From the NCBI GenBank assembly GCA_965662745.1, contig CBFIJK010000008.1, positions 1-64,000 on the forward strand: DNA of 64,000 bases, written 5' to 3'. Made by a program: the position numbers and the translations under genes. The stretch is from Anianibacter sp965662745. GTDB lineage: Bacteria; Pseudomonadota; Alphaproteobacteria; Rhodobacterales; Rhodobacteraceae. The notes below the pieces were generated by a model. That model was not told where the DNA came from, did not search any database, and was given only the letters and a program-made list of their open reading frames with translations. The first letter of the stretch is position 1; the number at the start of each line of letters is the position of its first letter. Below are positions 11,929 through 20,704 of the stretch, piece after piece.

Positions 11929-12090
11929 GTGCCCCCTCTGTCCTTTCGCCTGAGATCGTTATCCCTTCGGCGCCGCGCGATGCGGTCTCTCCAGAGTTTG
12001 TCGTTCGCACAGGTCCGGGGTGCCTGAGAGTTTACCGGGGCGGTTGCTCCTTCGGCCCTGGCATTTGCCAGAGTCTCCCAGTGCGAACGC
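11929..12090 (-). promoter_or_regulatory. Tandem glycine riboswitch upstream of gcvT
   Basis: On the minus strand two consecutive aptamers are readable. Aptamer 1 (about 12089-12002) has flanking GCGAAC.../...GTTCGC arms pairing its ends, a GGGAGA core entry, GCCGAAGGAGCAA and AACTCTCAGGCA. Aptamer 2 (about 11996-11930) has GGAGAGACCGC, GCCGAAGGGATAA and ATCTCAGGCGAAAGGACAGAG. These are the conserved blocks of the glycine (gcvT) riboswitch class, which senses glycine and usually switches the operon on. The short linker between aptamers is typical of the cooperative tandem form. The expression platform lies between 11928 and the gcvT start. Confidence 0.93.
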
Positions 12091-12094
12091 TTCA

Positions 12095-12123
12095 ACGCTA
12101 GGCAAATCGGATCGCCTTGGCAA
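12095..12123 (-). promoter_or_regulatory. Predicted promoter of the gcvTHP operon
   Basis: Minus-strand TTGCCA (12118-12123) and TAGCGT (12095-12100) with exactly 17 bases between them. Transcription would start near 12088, almost at the first base pair of aptamer 1, which supports the assignment. Confidence 0.5.
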
Positions 12124-12163
12124 GCGGGTTGCAATCGGCCGCGCAACGCGCATCTTTGCGGTC

Positions 12164-12727
12164 ATGTCTGACCCGTTTTTCTTTGGCTACGGATCGCTCG
12201 TCAATCGCGCGACTCACGCCTATTCTGACGCCCACCGCGCCACGCTTTCGGGCTGGGGCAGAGCCTGGGTGACCGTCGATCCAAAGCTGCCCGCGACGCT
12301 GACCGGCGTGCCGGATGAAGGCAGCGAGATTGACGGGCTGATTGCCGGGGTGCCCGGCGACGACTGGGCCGCGCTGGACGAACGCGAACGTGGCTATGGC
12401 CGCCATCATGTGACAGATACCGTTGCGCATCCGGTCGAGCGGGCTTTGGCGGTGCAGGTCTATGCCGTGCCGCGCAGCAGCTTTCGGTCCGACGCCGATC
12501 CGGCGCCGATCCTGCTCAGCTATCTCGACGTGGTGCTTCAGGGATACCTGCGCGAATTTGGCGCGGACGGGGTGGACCGGTTTTTTGCCACGACACGCGG
12601 CTGGGATCGGCCCGTCAGCGATGACCGCGCCGAGCCGCTTTATCCACGCCACCAGCTGCTAACGGCAGATGAGCGCGGATTGGTGACAGAGCTTCTGTCG
12701 TCGAAAGGCGCGGTGATCGTGGCCTAG
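12164..12727 (+). CDS. Gamma-glutamylcyclotransferase-like (GGCT/AIG2) family protein
   Basis: A 187-residue protein with the nucleotide-free GGCT-fold signature YGSLVNR at residues 9-15, preceded by FFFG, and a DERERGY motif near residue 87 that supplies the catalytic glutamate of the superfamily. Members act on gamma-glutamyl-amine or glutathione-type bonds; the true substrate is not known. The ATG at 12164 gives the expected N-terminus right before the YGSL loop. It is divergent from the gcv riboswitch promoter and convergent with gltX, sharing four bases at the stop codons. Confidence 0.75.
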   Translation: MSDPFFFGYGSLVNRATHAYSDAHRATLSGWGRAWVTVDPKLPATLTGVPDEGSEIDGLIAGVPGDDWAALDERERGYGRHHVTDTVAHPVERALAVQVYAVPRSSFRSDADPAPILLSYLDVVLQGYLREFGADGVDRFFATTRGWDRPVSDDRAEPLYPRHQLLTADERGLVTELLSSKGAVIVA

Positions 12728-14046
12728 AGCCTCGGCTTCACCTGCATCAATTCCATGACGTCCGCCATCTCAGGCCCCCGGGACTGCCCGGTCACGGCAT
12801 GGCGCAGCGGCAGGAAAAGGCCCTTTCCCTTGCGGCCTGTCGCCTCTTTGACACGTCCGGTCCAAGCGCCCCATGTGTCCGAGGTATAGGGCGGTTCGCC
12901 CAGCAGCGCGAAAGCCTCTGCCAAGTAATCCTTGTCCTCATCCGCGACCACCGGAGAGATCGTTCCGGTGAACACATCCCACCAGCCCGCAATTGCAGTC
13001 CGGGTCGAGACGTTTTCGCGCACCACGTCCCAGAAGCGGGGGGCAATCTCGTCGGGCACACCGATGGCGGCGATCTCATCTTTCACCGCGTCATAGGGCG
13101 TCGATTGCAGTAGCCGGGCTGTCAGCGGGACAAGATCGCGCTCGTCGAATTTCGTCGGTGCCGCGCCGAAGCGCGCGATGTCGAAACCCTCGACCAGTTC
13201 ATCGACCGATCCGCGCAACTCGATCGGATCGGCCGATCCGAGCCGCGCCATCAGCGACAATAGCGCCATCGGCTCGATCCCTTGGGCGCGCAGATCGCGC
13301 AGCGACAGGGTACCAAGGCGCTTCGACAGCGCCTCGCCCTGCGGGCCGGTCAGTAGCGAATGATGTGCGAAGGACGGCACGGTGCCGCCCAGCGCCTCGA
13401 TGATCTGGATCTGCGTCGCGGTGTTGGTCACATGGTCGGATCCGCGCACGACATGGGTCACGCCCATTTCCGTGTCGTCTACCACCGAGGCGAGCGTATA
13501 CAGCACCTGGCCATCCTGACGGATCAGCACCGGGTCGGACACGCTGGCCGCGTCAATCGACACTTCGCCGAGGATTCCATCGGCCCATTCGATCCGCGCA
13601 TGATCCAGCTTGAAGCGCCAGACACCCTGCCCCCGCTCTGCGCGCAGCGCTTCTCGCTCAGCCTCTGACAGGCCCAGCGCCGCGCGGTCATAGACGGGCG
13701 GCTTGCCCATGTTGAGTTGTTTCTTGCGCTTCAGATCCAGCTCTGTCGGGGTCTCGAATGCCTCGTAGAACCGGCCCTTTTCGCGAAGCGTGTCTGCCGC
13801 TGCTGCATAGCGATCCAGCCGCTCTGACTGCCGTTCCACCCGGTCCCAGGTGAGGCCGAGCCATTCAAGGTCTTCCTTGATCGCGTCGACATATTCCTGC
13901 TTGGACCGCACCGGATCGGTATCGTCGAGGCGCAGAATGAACTGCCCCCCGGCCTTGCGCGCGATCAGGAAATTGAACAGCGCGGTCCGAAGGTTTCCCA
14001 CATGCAGATATCCAGTGGGCGACGGGGCGAAACGGGTGACGGTCAT
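12724..14046 (-). CDS. gltX: Glutamate--tRNA ligase
   Basis: Class I aminoacyl-tRNA synthetase that charges tRNA-Glu (and in many alphaproteobacteria also tRNA-Gln for later amidation). The protein is 440 residues, on the short side of GluRS. The HIGH motif is the variant HVGN at residues 15-18 in APSPTGYLHVGN, and the KMSKS region reads ALSKRLGTLSL near 237. Many alphaproteobacteria carry two GluRS genes of which one has this size; the other is not in the window. The start MTVTRFAPSPTG is the standard N-terminus. It is convergent with the GGCT-like gene. Confidence 0.93.
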   Translation of the reverse strand: MTVTRFAPSPTGYLHVGNLRTALFNFLIARKAGGQFILRLDDTDPVRSKQEYVDAIKEDLEWLGLTWDRVERQSERLDRYAAAADTLREKGRFYEAFETPTELDLKRKKQLNMGKPPVYDRAALGLSEAEREALRAERGQGVWRFKLDHARIEWADGILGEVSIDAASVSDPVLIRQDGQVLYTLASVVDDTEMGVTHVVRGSDHVTNTATQIQIIEALGGTVPSFAHHSLLTGPQGEALSKRLGTLSLRDLRAQGIEPMALLSLMARLGSADPIELRGSVDELVEGFDIARFGAAPTKFDERDLVPLTARLLQSTPYDAVKDEIAAIGVPDEIAPRFWDVVRENVSTRTAIAGWWDVFTGTISPVVADEDKDYLAEAFALLGEPPYTSDTWGAWTGRVKEATGRKGKGLFLPLRHAVTGQSRGPEMADVMELMQVKPRL

Positions 14047-14115
14047 GGGGCTTCTCCTGTTGCCCGGCTGACTGTCATGACCACCCGATTTTGTCCAGAA
14101 GCGCCGCGCGCAGGT

Positions 14116-14544
14116 TCAGGTCGGCTTGACCGGCCAGCGAGTCGCCAGATCGCGCAGGCCGGCCGCAATCAGCTCGCGCAGGACATCCTCGTCGATGTCG
14201 GCCAGCTTGTTGATGTAGAGGCAAGACTTGCCGATCTTGTGCTTGCCCAGCCGGTCCAGAAGTAGCCCGAAACCGGCGTATCCGGGCATGATATAGACCG
14301 ACAGGTTTGCCTTGCGCGCGGCAAAGCCGGTAGCCAGGAAATCGCCCTCGCGCCCGCTGTCATAGACATAGTGATATTGGCCGTAGCCGATGATCGACGG
14401 CCCCCACATCACCGGCTGAAAGTTCGTCACCTCGCGGAAGATGGCATCGAGGCGCTTGGCATCCTCGCGGCGGCGCGGCGGCTCTACCGTGTCAAGGTAG
14501 GCGGCAACTGGGATTTCGGTCGGTTGGGTCTTGTTCTCGGCCAT
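14116..14544 (-). CDS. DUF1801 domain-containing protein
   Basis: A 142-residue soluble protein with the DUF1801 (YdhG-like) pattern: an N-terminal helix with RREDAKRLDAIF, a VMWGPSIIGYGQYHY segment, and a C-terminal LYINKLADID block. The family has a SufE/YdhG-type fold of unproven function. The ATG at 14544 (MAENKTQ) is preferred over longer in-frame starts, which would run antisense into the divergent zincin gene. It is 69 bases upstream of gltX on the same strand. Confidence 0.75.
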   Translation of the reverse strand: MAENKTQPTEIPVAAYLDTVEPPRRREDAKRLDAIFREVTNFQPVMWGPSIIGYGQYHYVYDSGREGDFLATGFAARKANLSVYIMPGYAGFGLLLDRLGKHKIGKSCLYINKLADIDEDVLRELIAAGLRDLATRWPVKPT

Positions 14545-14593
14545 GGCGAAGAGGCTAGCACATTTCAGGTGCCTTGGGCATAACCGGCCCGTC

Positions 14594-15001
14594 ATGACCG
14601 ATCCCGCTGATCTTATCGCCCCAGATCTCGCCGCGTTCGAGGCGCTCGCCGATGCAGCCCGCGCCGAGATGCCGGAGGCCTTCGCCAAGGCCACCGCCGA
14701 TGTGCGCGTCGTTGTCGAGGATTTCGCCCCCGACGACATGCTGCGCGAGATGGAGATGGACGATCCTTTCAACCTGACCGGGCTTTATGACGGGATCCCG
14801 CTGACCCAGAAATCCGTGATGGATCAGACGCATGGCCCCGATACCGTCTGGCTCTTCCGCCGCCCGATCCTCGATGAATGGGCCGCGCGGGGGGATGTCA
14901 CGCTGGGGCAGATTGTGACGCATGTTCTGGTCCACGAGATGGCGCATCACCTTGGCTGGTCGGACGACGACATCGCGGCGATCGACCCCTGGTGGCTGTG
15001 A
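14594..15001 (+). CDS. Zincin-like metallopeptidase family protein (minimal)
   Basis: A 135-residue acidic protein with an HEMAHH sequence at about 114-119, matching the HExxH zinc motif, in the context VTHVLVHEMAHHLGWSDDDI. This is the small 'possibl zinc metallopeptidase' family found widely in proteobacteria; the biological substrate is unknown. No signal peptide, so cytoplasmic. The stop overlaps the start of the next gene by one base (TGATG), implying translational coupling with the Pr6Pr membrane protein. The ATG at 14594 follows a weak site; the upstream extension would overlap the divergent DUF1801 gene. Confidence 0.75.
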   Translation: MTDPADLIAPDLAAFEALADAARAEMPEAFAKATADVRVVVEDFAPDDMLREMEMDDPFNLTGLYDGIPLTQKSVMDQTHGPDTVWLFRRPILDEWAARGDVTLGQIVTHVLVHEMAHHLGWSDDDIAAIDPWWL

Positions 15002-15618
15002 TGGACGGGCGCGATGTGTCCGGGCAGTGGCGGGCCGTCGTGCTGGTTCTTGGCAGCCTGGCCTTGGGTAGCCTTGCCCTGCAATTCGCGGCCTCCCTTC
15101 CCGAGAATAACGGCTCGCCCTTGGCGACCGCATGGTCGATGGCGCGGTTCTTCACGATCCTGACGAACGGTATCGTCGCCGCGACCTATCTGCGGATCGG
15201 TCTCACCGGTCGCTGGGTCTCGGCGTCATGGCTGACGGGCGTGACCCTCTGGATCGCCGTTGTCGGTCTTGTCTATCACGCGCTTCTGGCTGCGACGCAC
15301 AACCCCGTCGGTCTTGGTGCCATCTCGAATGTCGGGCTGCATACGGTCGTTCCGCTGGGCACGGCGCTGGTCTGGGTGATCCTTGCGCCGAAGGACGGTT
15401 TGCGGGTCGCCGACGCCGCCTATTGGGCGATCTACCCTGTGATATATGCCCTCTACGCACTGGGGCGCGGACTGATCGACGGGACATTTCCGTATTTCTT
15501 TCTCGACCCCGGCCGGATCGGCTGGGGCGGCGTGGCGCTCTATATTGCAGGACTGGGGGCGTTGTTTCTGTGTCTCGGACTTGCGCTGATCCAAGGCGCG
15601 AAACGGCTGCCGCGCTAG
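15001..15618 (+). CDS. Pr6Pr family six-helix membrane protein
   Basis: A 205-residue polytopic membrane protein with about six hydrophobic segments and the conserved FFTILTN motif near residue 55, typical of the Pr6Pr (FAR-17a/AIG1-like) family. The C-terminal part contains the Y-x-Y/GxxDGTFPYFFLDP region seen in this family. Function unknown; the eukaryotic relatives include membrane lipid hydrolases. It is translationally coupled to the zincin-like gene upstream. Confidence 0.75.
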   Translation: MDGRDVSGQWRAVVLVLGSLALGSLALQFAASLPENNGSPLATAWSMARFFTILTNGIVAATYLRIGLTGRWVSASWLTGVTLWIAVVGLVYHALLAATHNPVGLGAISNVGLHTVVPLGTALVWVILAPKDGLRVADAAYWAIYPVIYALYALGRGLIDGTFPYFFLDPGRIGWGGVALYIAGLGALFLCLGLALIQGAKRLPR

Positions 15619-15678
15619 GGCTTTTCTTCCCGGCCCCTGCGCGCTAGCCAATTGACGAAAGCCACGAGGGCACATCCG

Positions 15679-16629
15679 ATGCGCACCGATATCGTCACCA
15701 TCACGCTGAACCCCACCGTCGATTTCTCGACATCGGCACCTGCGGTCTTTCCCGAGGAAAAGCTGCGCTGTACCGAACCGCAGGTCGATCCGGGCGGCGG
15801 CGGGATCAACGTGGCGCGCGCGATCCGGATGCTTGGCGGTCAGGCGACGGCGCTGGTGGCCATCGGCGGCGCGACGGGGGCAGAACTCTTGCAGCTTCTG
15901 GCGCTCGAAGGCGTGCCGACCGTCGCTTTTCAGGGCCCCGGCGGTACACGGCAAAGCACATCGGTGATCGACCAAAGCACCGGCGAGCAATACCGATTTG
16001 TCATGCCCGGTCCTATCTGGACCGAGGAAGACGTCGCGCGCGGTCTGCGGTCCATCGATCAGGCTGCAGGCGAGGATACGATTGTCGTGCTGTCCGGCAG
16101 CCAGCCGCCAGGGGTGGCCAAGGACTTCCCGTCAATCCTTGCAGGGCATGTCAAGGGACGCGGCGCGCGATTGATCGTGGATACCTCGGGCTCTGCCCTG
16201 CATCACCTCGTGGCCGAGCCGCATGACGCGATCTCGGTCCTGCGGATGGACGGACCCGAGGCGGAAGAGCTTGCGGGCAAACCATTGCCCACCCGCGAAG
16301 ACAGCGCGGCGTTTGCGTCGGGGATGATCAGGAAGGGTGTCGCGCGCACGGTGATCGTTGCGCGCGGCGCGGATGGTTCCGTGATGGCGAACGAGACGTC
16401 CGCCTTTCACTGCACCGGCGCTCCGGTCGAGGTGATCTCGAAAGTCGGCGCGGGCGACAGTTTTGTTGGGGCCTTCACGCTGTGGTCCGCGCGAGGCGAA
16501 GCGCCCGAGGATTGCCTCCGCGCGGGTGTCGCGGCTGCCAGCGCCGCCGTCGCGTCCGAGGCCACACGCCTGTGTGACCCCGAACTGACAAGAGCGCTGT
16601 TCGACAAGACGGAAGCTGTCCGGCTTTAG
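15679..16629 (+). CDS. PfkB-family sugar kinase (1-phosphofructokinase-like)
   Basis: A 316-residue ribokinase-fold kinase. The N-terminal TLNPTVDF, the GGGGINVARAIRMLGG substrate block near residue 37-52, and the C-terminal KVGAGDSFVGAF motif with the catalytic aspartate near 260 place it in the 1-phosphofructokinase/6-phosphofructokinase-II/tagatose-6-P group. The exact sugar phosphate cannot be assigned. The ATG at 15679 has GAGGG upstream; an in-frame ATG at 15652 is less well placed. It overlaps wrbA by four bases at the convergent stops. Confidence 0.85.
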   Translation: MRTDIVTITLNPTVDFSTSAPAVFPEEKLRCTEPQVDPGGGGINVARAIRMLGGQATALVAIGGATGAELLQLLALEGVPTVAFQGPGGTRQSTSVIDQSTGEQYRFVMPGPIWTEEDVARGLRSIDQAAGEDTIVVLSGSQPPGVAKDFPSILAGHVKGRGARLIVDTSGSALHHLVAEPHDAISVLRMDGPEAEELAGKPLPTREDSAAFASGMIRKGVARTVIVARGADGSVMANETSAFHCTGAPVEVISKVGAGDSFVGAFTLWSARGEAPEDCLRAGVAAASAAVASEATRLCDPELTRALFDKTEAVRL

Positions 16630-17219
16630 CCGGTCAGCTTGCCGGTGAATTCCACCAGTCGCTTGGCCTGATGCGCGACAGAGGCTTTGCCCCTGTCGTC
16701 GAACTCACCCGCCTGCGTCGAGAAGCCATAGGGGTTGCCACCGGTCTCGAAGAGGCACGGATCGGTGTATCCGGGCACGACGATGATCGAGCCCCAATGC
16801 ATTGCGGTGGTGTAGAGGCTTTGCAGCGTGGTTTCCTGACCGCCATGGACGTTCTGAGCCGAGGTGGTCGCGGTGAACGTCTTGTTCGCCAGCTTGCCTT
16901 CCATCCAAAGCGGGCCGAGCGTGTCGATGAATGCGCGCATCTGGCTTGCGACGACGCCGTAGCGGGTCGGGGCCGAGATGAAATAGCCATCGGCCCATTC
17001 CATGTCGTCATGGCTGATCTCGGGGATGTCCTGCATCCGCTCAAGCTGTGCTTTCCAGGCGTCTTGACCTTCGACAACCTCTTTCGGGGCGGTCTCGGCG
17101 ACGCGGCGCAGGCGAACCTCTGCGCCTGCCTCTTCAGCGGCGCGACGGGCTTCTTCGGCGATCTGATGATTCGTTCCGTAGGTGGTGTAGAAGATGATTG
17201 CGATCTTGGGGCTGGCCAT
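16626..17219 (-). CDS. wrbA: NAD(P)H:quinone oxidoreductase WrbA
   Basis: Flavodoxin-like FMN enzyme that reduces quinones by two electrons and limits oxidative stress. At 197 residues it matches E. coli WrbA (198). The FMN phosphate loop YTTYGTNHQIA is at residues 11-21, followed by the PTRYG motif and GGQETT segment. The ATG at 17219 gives the canonical length; upstream in-frame codons are not similar to the family. The 175 bases between this gene and nadE hold no gene that I can recognise. Confidence 0.93.
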   Translation of the reverse strand: MASPKIAIIFYTTYGTNHQIAEEARRAAEEAGAEVRLRRVAETAPKEVVEGQDAWKAQLERMQDIPEISHDDMEWADGYFISAPTRYGVVASQMRAFIDTLGPLWMEGKLANKTFTATTSAQNVHGGQETTLQSLYTTAMHWGSIIVVPGYTDPCLFETGGNPYGFSTQAGEFDDRGKASVAHQAKRLVEFTGKLTG

Positions 17220-17394
17220 GATGCGGTCCTTTCGGTTGAGCAATGTCTCAGCTCTTCATTTAGGTCGCTGTCCGCCCGATGTCCCGTGCAGCCCCGCGCG
17301 CCGCCTGTGCGCTGACGCTCAGACGCGACTGAAGAAGAGAGTTCCAATAGGAAAATGCACAGTCTTCGCCGCGCGGCGCAGACGGGGAACCACC

Positions 17395-19053
17395 CTAAGA
17401 CGGATCGCGCCAGCGGTTGACGATGGGATAGCGCCGGTCAAGCCAGAAGGCGCGTTTCGTCAGACGCGGCCCCGGCGCGGACTGGAAGCGTTTGTATTCC
17501 GAAACATAGATCAGCCCTTCGATCTTCTTGACCGTGTCGTGATCAAACCCTTGGGCGACAAGGTCGGCGACTGACGCCTCGCGGTCCACCAGTCCGGCAA
17601 GGATCTGATCGAGGACGTCATAAGGCGGCAGGCTGTCCTCATCCTTCTGATCCTCGCGCAACTCGGCCGTCGGCGGTTTCGAGATGACGCGCGGCGGGAT
17701 TACCTCTCCCTTCGGGCCCATCATCCATTCGCGGTGATTGGAATTGCGCCAGCGGCACGTCTCAAGCACGCGAGTCTTGTAGAGATCCTTGATCGGGTTA
17801 TAGCCGCCCGCCATGTCGCCATAGATCGTGGCGTACCCAACCGCGACCTCGGACTTGTTGCCGGTGGTCAGCAGCATGTGACCGAACTTGTTCGACAGCG
17901 CCATCAGCAACACGCCGCGCAGGCGGGACTGGATGTTTTCCTCGGTCAGATCAGGGTCGCGCCCGGCGAAAGCGTCCGACAAAACCTCTGTCACAGCAGC
18001 GCGGGGGCCGGTGATCGGCAAGGTCTGCAAGGGTGCGCCCAGCGCCTTTGCCACACCAGCGGCATCTTCAAGCGAATGATCGGACGTGTATTCGGACGGC
18101 AGCATGACGCAATGGACGTTCTCGGGGCCAATGGCATCGGCGGCGATGGTGGCAACGATGGCGGAATCGATCCCGCCCGAAAGGCCCAGCACGACCGATT
18201 TGAAGCCGGTCTTGCGCATGTAGTCGCGCAGGCCCTGCACCATGACGTGGTAATCGAATTCGTAAGGGTCCGGCAGCGTGGCCTTCGCGCCCGTCTCGGC
18301 GCGCCATCCATCGTCCGACCGGGTGAAATCGACATGCGCGATCTCTTCGACCATGGCCGGAAGGTGGACGGCCAATTCGCCGCCTGGGTTCAAGACAAAG
18401 CTCGCCCCGTCGAACACTTGATCGTCCTGACCGCCGACCATGTTCAGATAAACCAGCGGCAACCCCGTCTCGACCACGCGCGCAACCATCTGCGTCAGGC
18501 GCGTGTCGTGCTTGCCCCGGTAATAGGGCGATCCGTTAGGAACGAGCAGGAACTCCGCCCCGGTTTCCGCCAGCGTCTCGGCGACATCGCTGTGCCAGGC
18601 GTCTTCGCAGATGGGCGATCCGATACGGGTGTTGCCCACCGAATAAGGCCCGCCGACGGGACCGGAATCGAAGATGCGCACCTCGTCGAACACGGTCTCG
18701 TTCGGCAGATGATGCTTCAGGACGCGCGATGTGACCTTGCCGCCCTTGAGGATCCAATACGCGTTGTACAGCGCGCCGCCCTCGGCATGAGGGCCGCCGA
18801 TTCCAAGCGCGGGGCCGTCGGCGCAACGCAGGGCCAGCGCCTCGATCGCGCGGGCGGCGTGTTCGTGAAAGGCCGGCTTCATCACGAGGTCCTGCGCGTT
18901 GTAGCCCGTGATGAACATCTCGGGCAGCGCAAGCATATCGGCGCCAGCATCGCGCGCAGTCTGCCACGCGGCGAACGCCTTGTCGGCGTTGCCCTCTATC
19001 GCGCCCACGGTGGGATTGAGCTGACCAAGGCTGAGGCGAAAGCGACCCGACAT
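17395..19053 (-). CDS. nadE: Glutamine-dependent NAD+ synthetase
   Basis: Two-domain enzyme, 552 residues, that amidates deamido-NAD using ammonia released from glutamine. The N-terminal nitrilase-like glutaminase domain has the Glu-Lys-Cys triad: E45 (LPEMFITG), K113 (LKHHLPNE) and C149 (PICEDAWH). The C-terminal synthetase domain has the PP-loop SGGIDS near residue 290. With nadD at 1083-1694 the last two NAD steps both lie in this window. The start MSGRFRLSLGQLNP is the standard N-terminus. Confidence 0.95.
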   Translation of the reverse strand: MSGRFRLSLGQLNPTVGAIEGNADKAFAAWQTARDAGADMLALPEMFITGYNAQDLVMKPAFHEHAARAIEALALRCADGPALGIGGPHAEGGALYNAYWILKGGKVTSRVLKHHLPNETVFDEVRIFDSGPVGGPYSVGNTRIGSPICEDAWHSDVAETLAETGAEFLLVPNGSPYYRGKHDTRLTQMVARVVETGLPLVYLNMVGGQDDQVFDGASFVLNPGGELAVHLPAMVEEIAHVDFTRSDDGWRAETGAKATLPDPYEFDYHVMVQGLRDYMRKTGFKSVVLGLSGGIDSAIVATIAADAIGPENVHCVMLPSEYTSDHSLEDAAGVAKALGAPLQTLPITGPRAAVTEVLSDAFAGRDPDLTEENIQSRLRGVLLMALSNKFGHMLLTTGNKSEVAVGYATIYGDMAGGYNPIKDLYKTRVLETCRWRNSNHREWMMGPKGEVIPPRVISKPPTAELREDQKDEDSLPPYDVLDQILAGLVDREASVADLVAQGFDHDTVKKIEGLIYVSEYKRFQSAPGPRLTKRAFWLDRRYPIVNRWRDPS

Positions 19054-19196
19054 TCACATCTCCGTCAAATGCCCGTGCTTCTTACCAGATACGGCGGCGG
19101 TGGAAAGCCGAGGGGCGCACGAAACCGTTGTAAGGCGCAAGGTCGTCCACTACGGTCAGACGGCATCACAGACACCAAGGCCCGGGGCAGACCGAT

Positions 19197-20666
19197 ATGG
19201 CGAAGCTGAAGCGTCGCGCGATTAAGACCACCACTTTCCTGTGCAGCGCTGTTCTGGCCTGCGCACTGATCCTGCCGGGCCTTGCCCTTGCGCAGGATGA
19301 AAGCGAGGTCATCGTCAAGCAATACGACGATGGAGGGGTGTATGAAGGCACGTTCCGCGATGGCAAGCAGCACGGCACGGGCACCTATATTCTGCCCAAT
19401 GGCTATGAATACACCGGCGAATGGATCGACGGAGAGATTCGCGGCCAGGGCACAGCGCGCTTTCCGAATGGCTCGCTTTACGAAGGCAGCTTTGAACGCG
19501 GGAAGCCCGAGGGCTTTGGCAAGATCACCTTCGCAGATGGCGGCACCTATGAGGGCGACTGGGCCGACGGCAAGATCACCGGCGAGGGCCGCGCGGAATA
19601 TGCCAATGGCGTGACGTATGAAGGCGGGTTCCTCAACACCGAACACCACGGCCGCGGCCGCATGGAAAGCCCCACGGGCTATGTCTACGAAGGCGACTGG
19701 GTCAACGGCGTCAAGGAAGGATCGGGCCGTATCGTCTATCCCGATGGTGCGGTCTACGAGGGCGATCTGGTGGACGGCCAGCGCGACGGCCAGGGCACGC
19801 TGAACATGCCTGATGGGCTGCGCTACACCGGCGGCTGGCAAGCCGGGCAGATCAGCGGGTCGGGCACCCTGACGCAGGCCAATGGCGACGTCTACGAAGG
19901 CGATCTGGTGGACGGAGAACGCGAAGGCACCGGCCGCGTGATCTATGCCAATGGCGATGTGTATGAGGGCCAGTTCCTAAACGACAAGCGCCATGGCACT
20001 GGCAGCTTTACCGGGATCGACGGCTATACATATCAGGGCGAATGGGTCTCGGGGCAGATCGAGGGCGAAGGCCAGGTCACTTATCCCGACGGCTCTGTCT
20101 ATGTCGGCAGCTTCGAAAATGGGCTCGCCGATGGCACCGGGCGCATCACCTATCCTGACGGCTCGTCCTATGAAGGCGAATGGCGCGAAGGCGTGATCGA
20201 AGGCACAGGCGTCGCACGCTATGCCAACGGGATGGTCTACGAGGGCGAATTCCTGAACGCGAAGAACCACGGCCAGGGCACGATGACCTATCCCGACGGC
20301 TACACCTATGTGGGCCAGTGGCAGAACGGTCAGCGACACGGTACGGGCACGGCGACCTATGCGGATGGCACCGTCTATGAAGGCGCATTCGAGAACGGCG
20401 TGCGCGAGGGCGGAGGCACGATCACGATGACCGACGGCTTCACCTATTCCGGCGGGTGGGTCGATGGCGAGATCGAAGGGCAAGGCACCGCGACCTATGC
20501 CAACGGCGATGTCTACGAGGGCACCTTCGTAGATGGCCGCCGCCAGGGCCTGGGGACCATTCGTTACGCCAGCGGCGAGACGGCCACCGGCCAATGGGAA
20601 CGCGGCGCGCTGATCGAAACGGTTGCGCAGGATGCGGGCGACGGCGCCGAGACGGGCGACAATTAA
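19197..20666 (+). CDS. Exported MORN-repeat protein
   Basis: A 489-residue protein whose N-terminus is a basic signal peptide (KLKRR, then a hydrophobic core, then an ALAQ cleavage-like site near residue 31-33). Almost all the rest is MORN repeats of exactly 23 residues, pattern YEGxFxxGxxxGxGxxxxxxGxx. MORN arrays form elongated beta-hairpin stacks that in eukaryotes bind membranes or proteins; bacterial ones are uncharacterised. The C-terminal 20 residues are acidic. No enzymatic domain is attached. It is convergent with the photolyase-like gene over a GC hairpin. The periplasmic or surface location is inferred from the signal. Confidence 0.88.
   Translation: MAKLKRRAIKTTTFLCSAVLACALILPGLALAQDESEVIVKQYDDGGVYEGTFRDGKQHGTGTYILPNGYEYTGEWIDGEIRGQGTARFPNGSLYEGSFERGKPEGFGKITFADGGTYEGDWADGKITGEGRAEYANGVTYEGGFLNTEHHGRGRMESPTGYVYEGDWVNGVKEGSGRIVYPDGAVYEGDLVDGQRDGQGTLNMPDGLRYTGGWQAGQISGSGTLTQANGDVYEGDLVDGEREGTGRVIYANGDVYEGQFLNDKRHGTGSFTGIDGYTYQGEWVSGQIEGEGQVTYPDGSVYVGSFENGLADGTGRITYPDGSSYEGEWREGVIEGTGVARYANGMVYEGEFLNAKNHGQGTMTYPDGYTYVGQWQNGQRHGTGTATYADGTVYEGAFENGVREGGGTITMTDGFTYSGGWVDGEIEGQGTATYANGDVYEGTFVDGRRQGLGTIRYASGETATGQWERGALIETVAQDAGDGAETGDN
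19341..20612 (+). repeat. Tandem MORN array: 18 units of 69 bases plus a partial unit
   Basis: From codon 49 the coding sequence consists of 18 contiguous 23-codon units without any indel (414 codons), then a degenerate half unit starting ATGQW at 20583. Units alternate between YEGxF/L and YxGxW types, except units 9 and 10, which are both F/L type. A four-unit superstructure is visible: the LN/GK...HG plus GY..Y pair recurs at units 1-2, 5-6, 10-11 and 14-15, and every block ends in an ANG motif. Confidence 0.85.
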
Positions 20667-20673
20667 GGGTTGA

Positions 20674-20691
20674 GGCGGGGAAACCCCCGCC
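20674..20691. repeat. GC hairpin between convergent genes
   Basis: GGCGGGG (20674-20680) pairs with CCCCGCC (20685-20691) across an AAAC loop, followed by CTACG. There is no T run on the plus strand, so it is more likely a dispersed GC palindrome than a standard terminator, though it may block read-through in both directions. Confidence 0.5.
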
Positions 20692-20704
20692 CTACGGCGC
20701 TCGA

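Noticed and set aside
17734..19209. 491-codon open frame on the plus strand
   Set aside because: Antisense to nadE and overlapping the start of the MORN gene; no recognisable domain.
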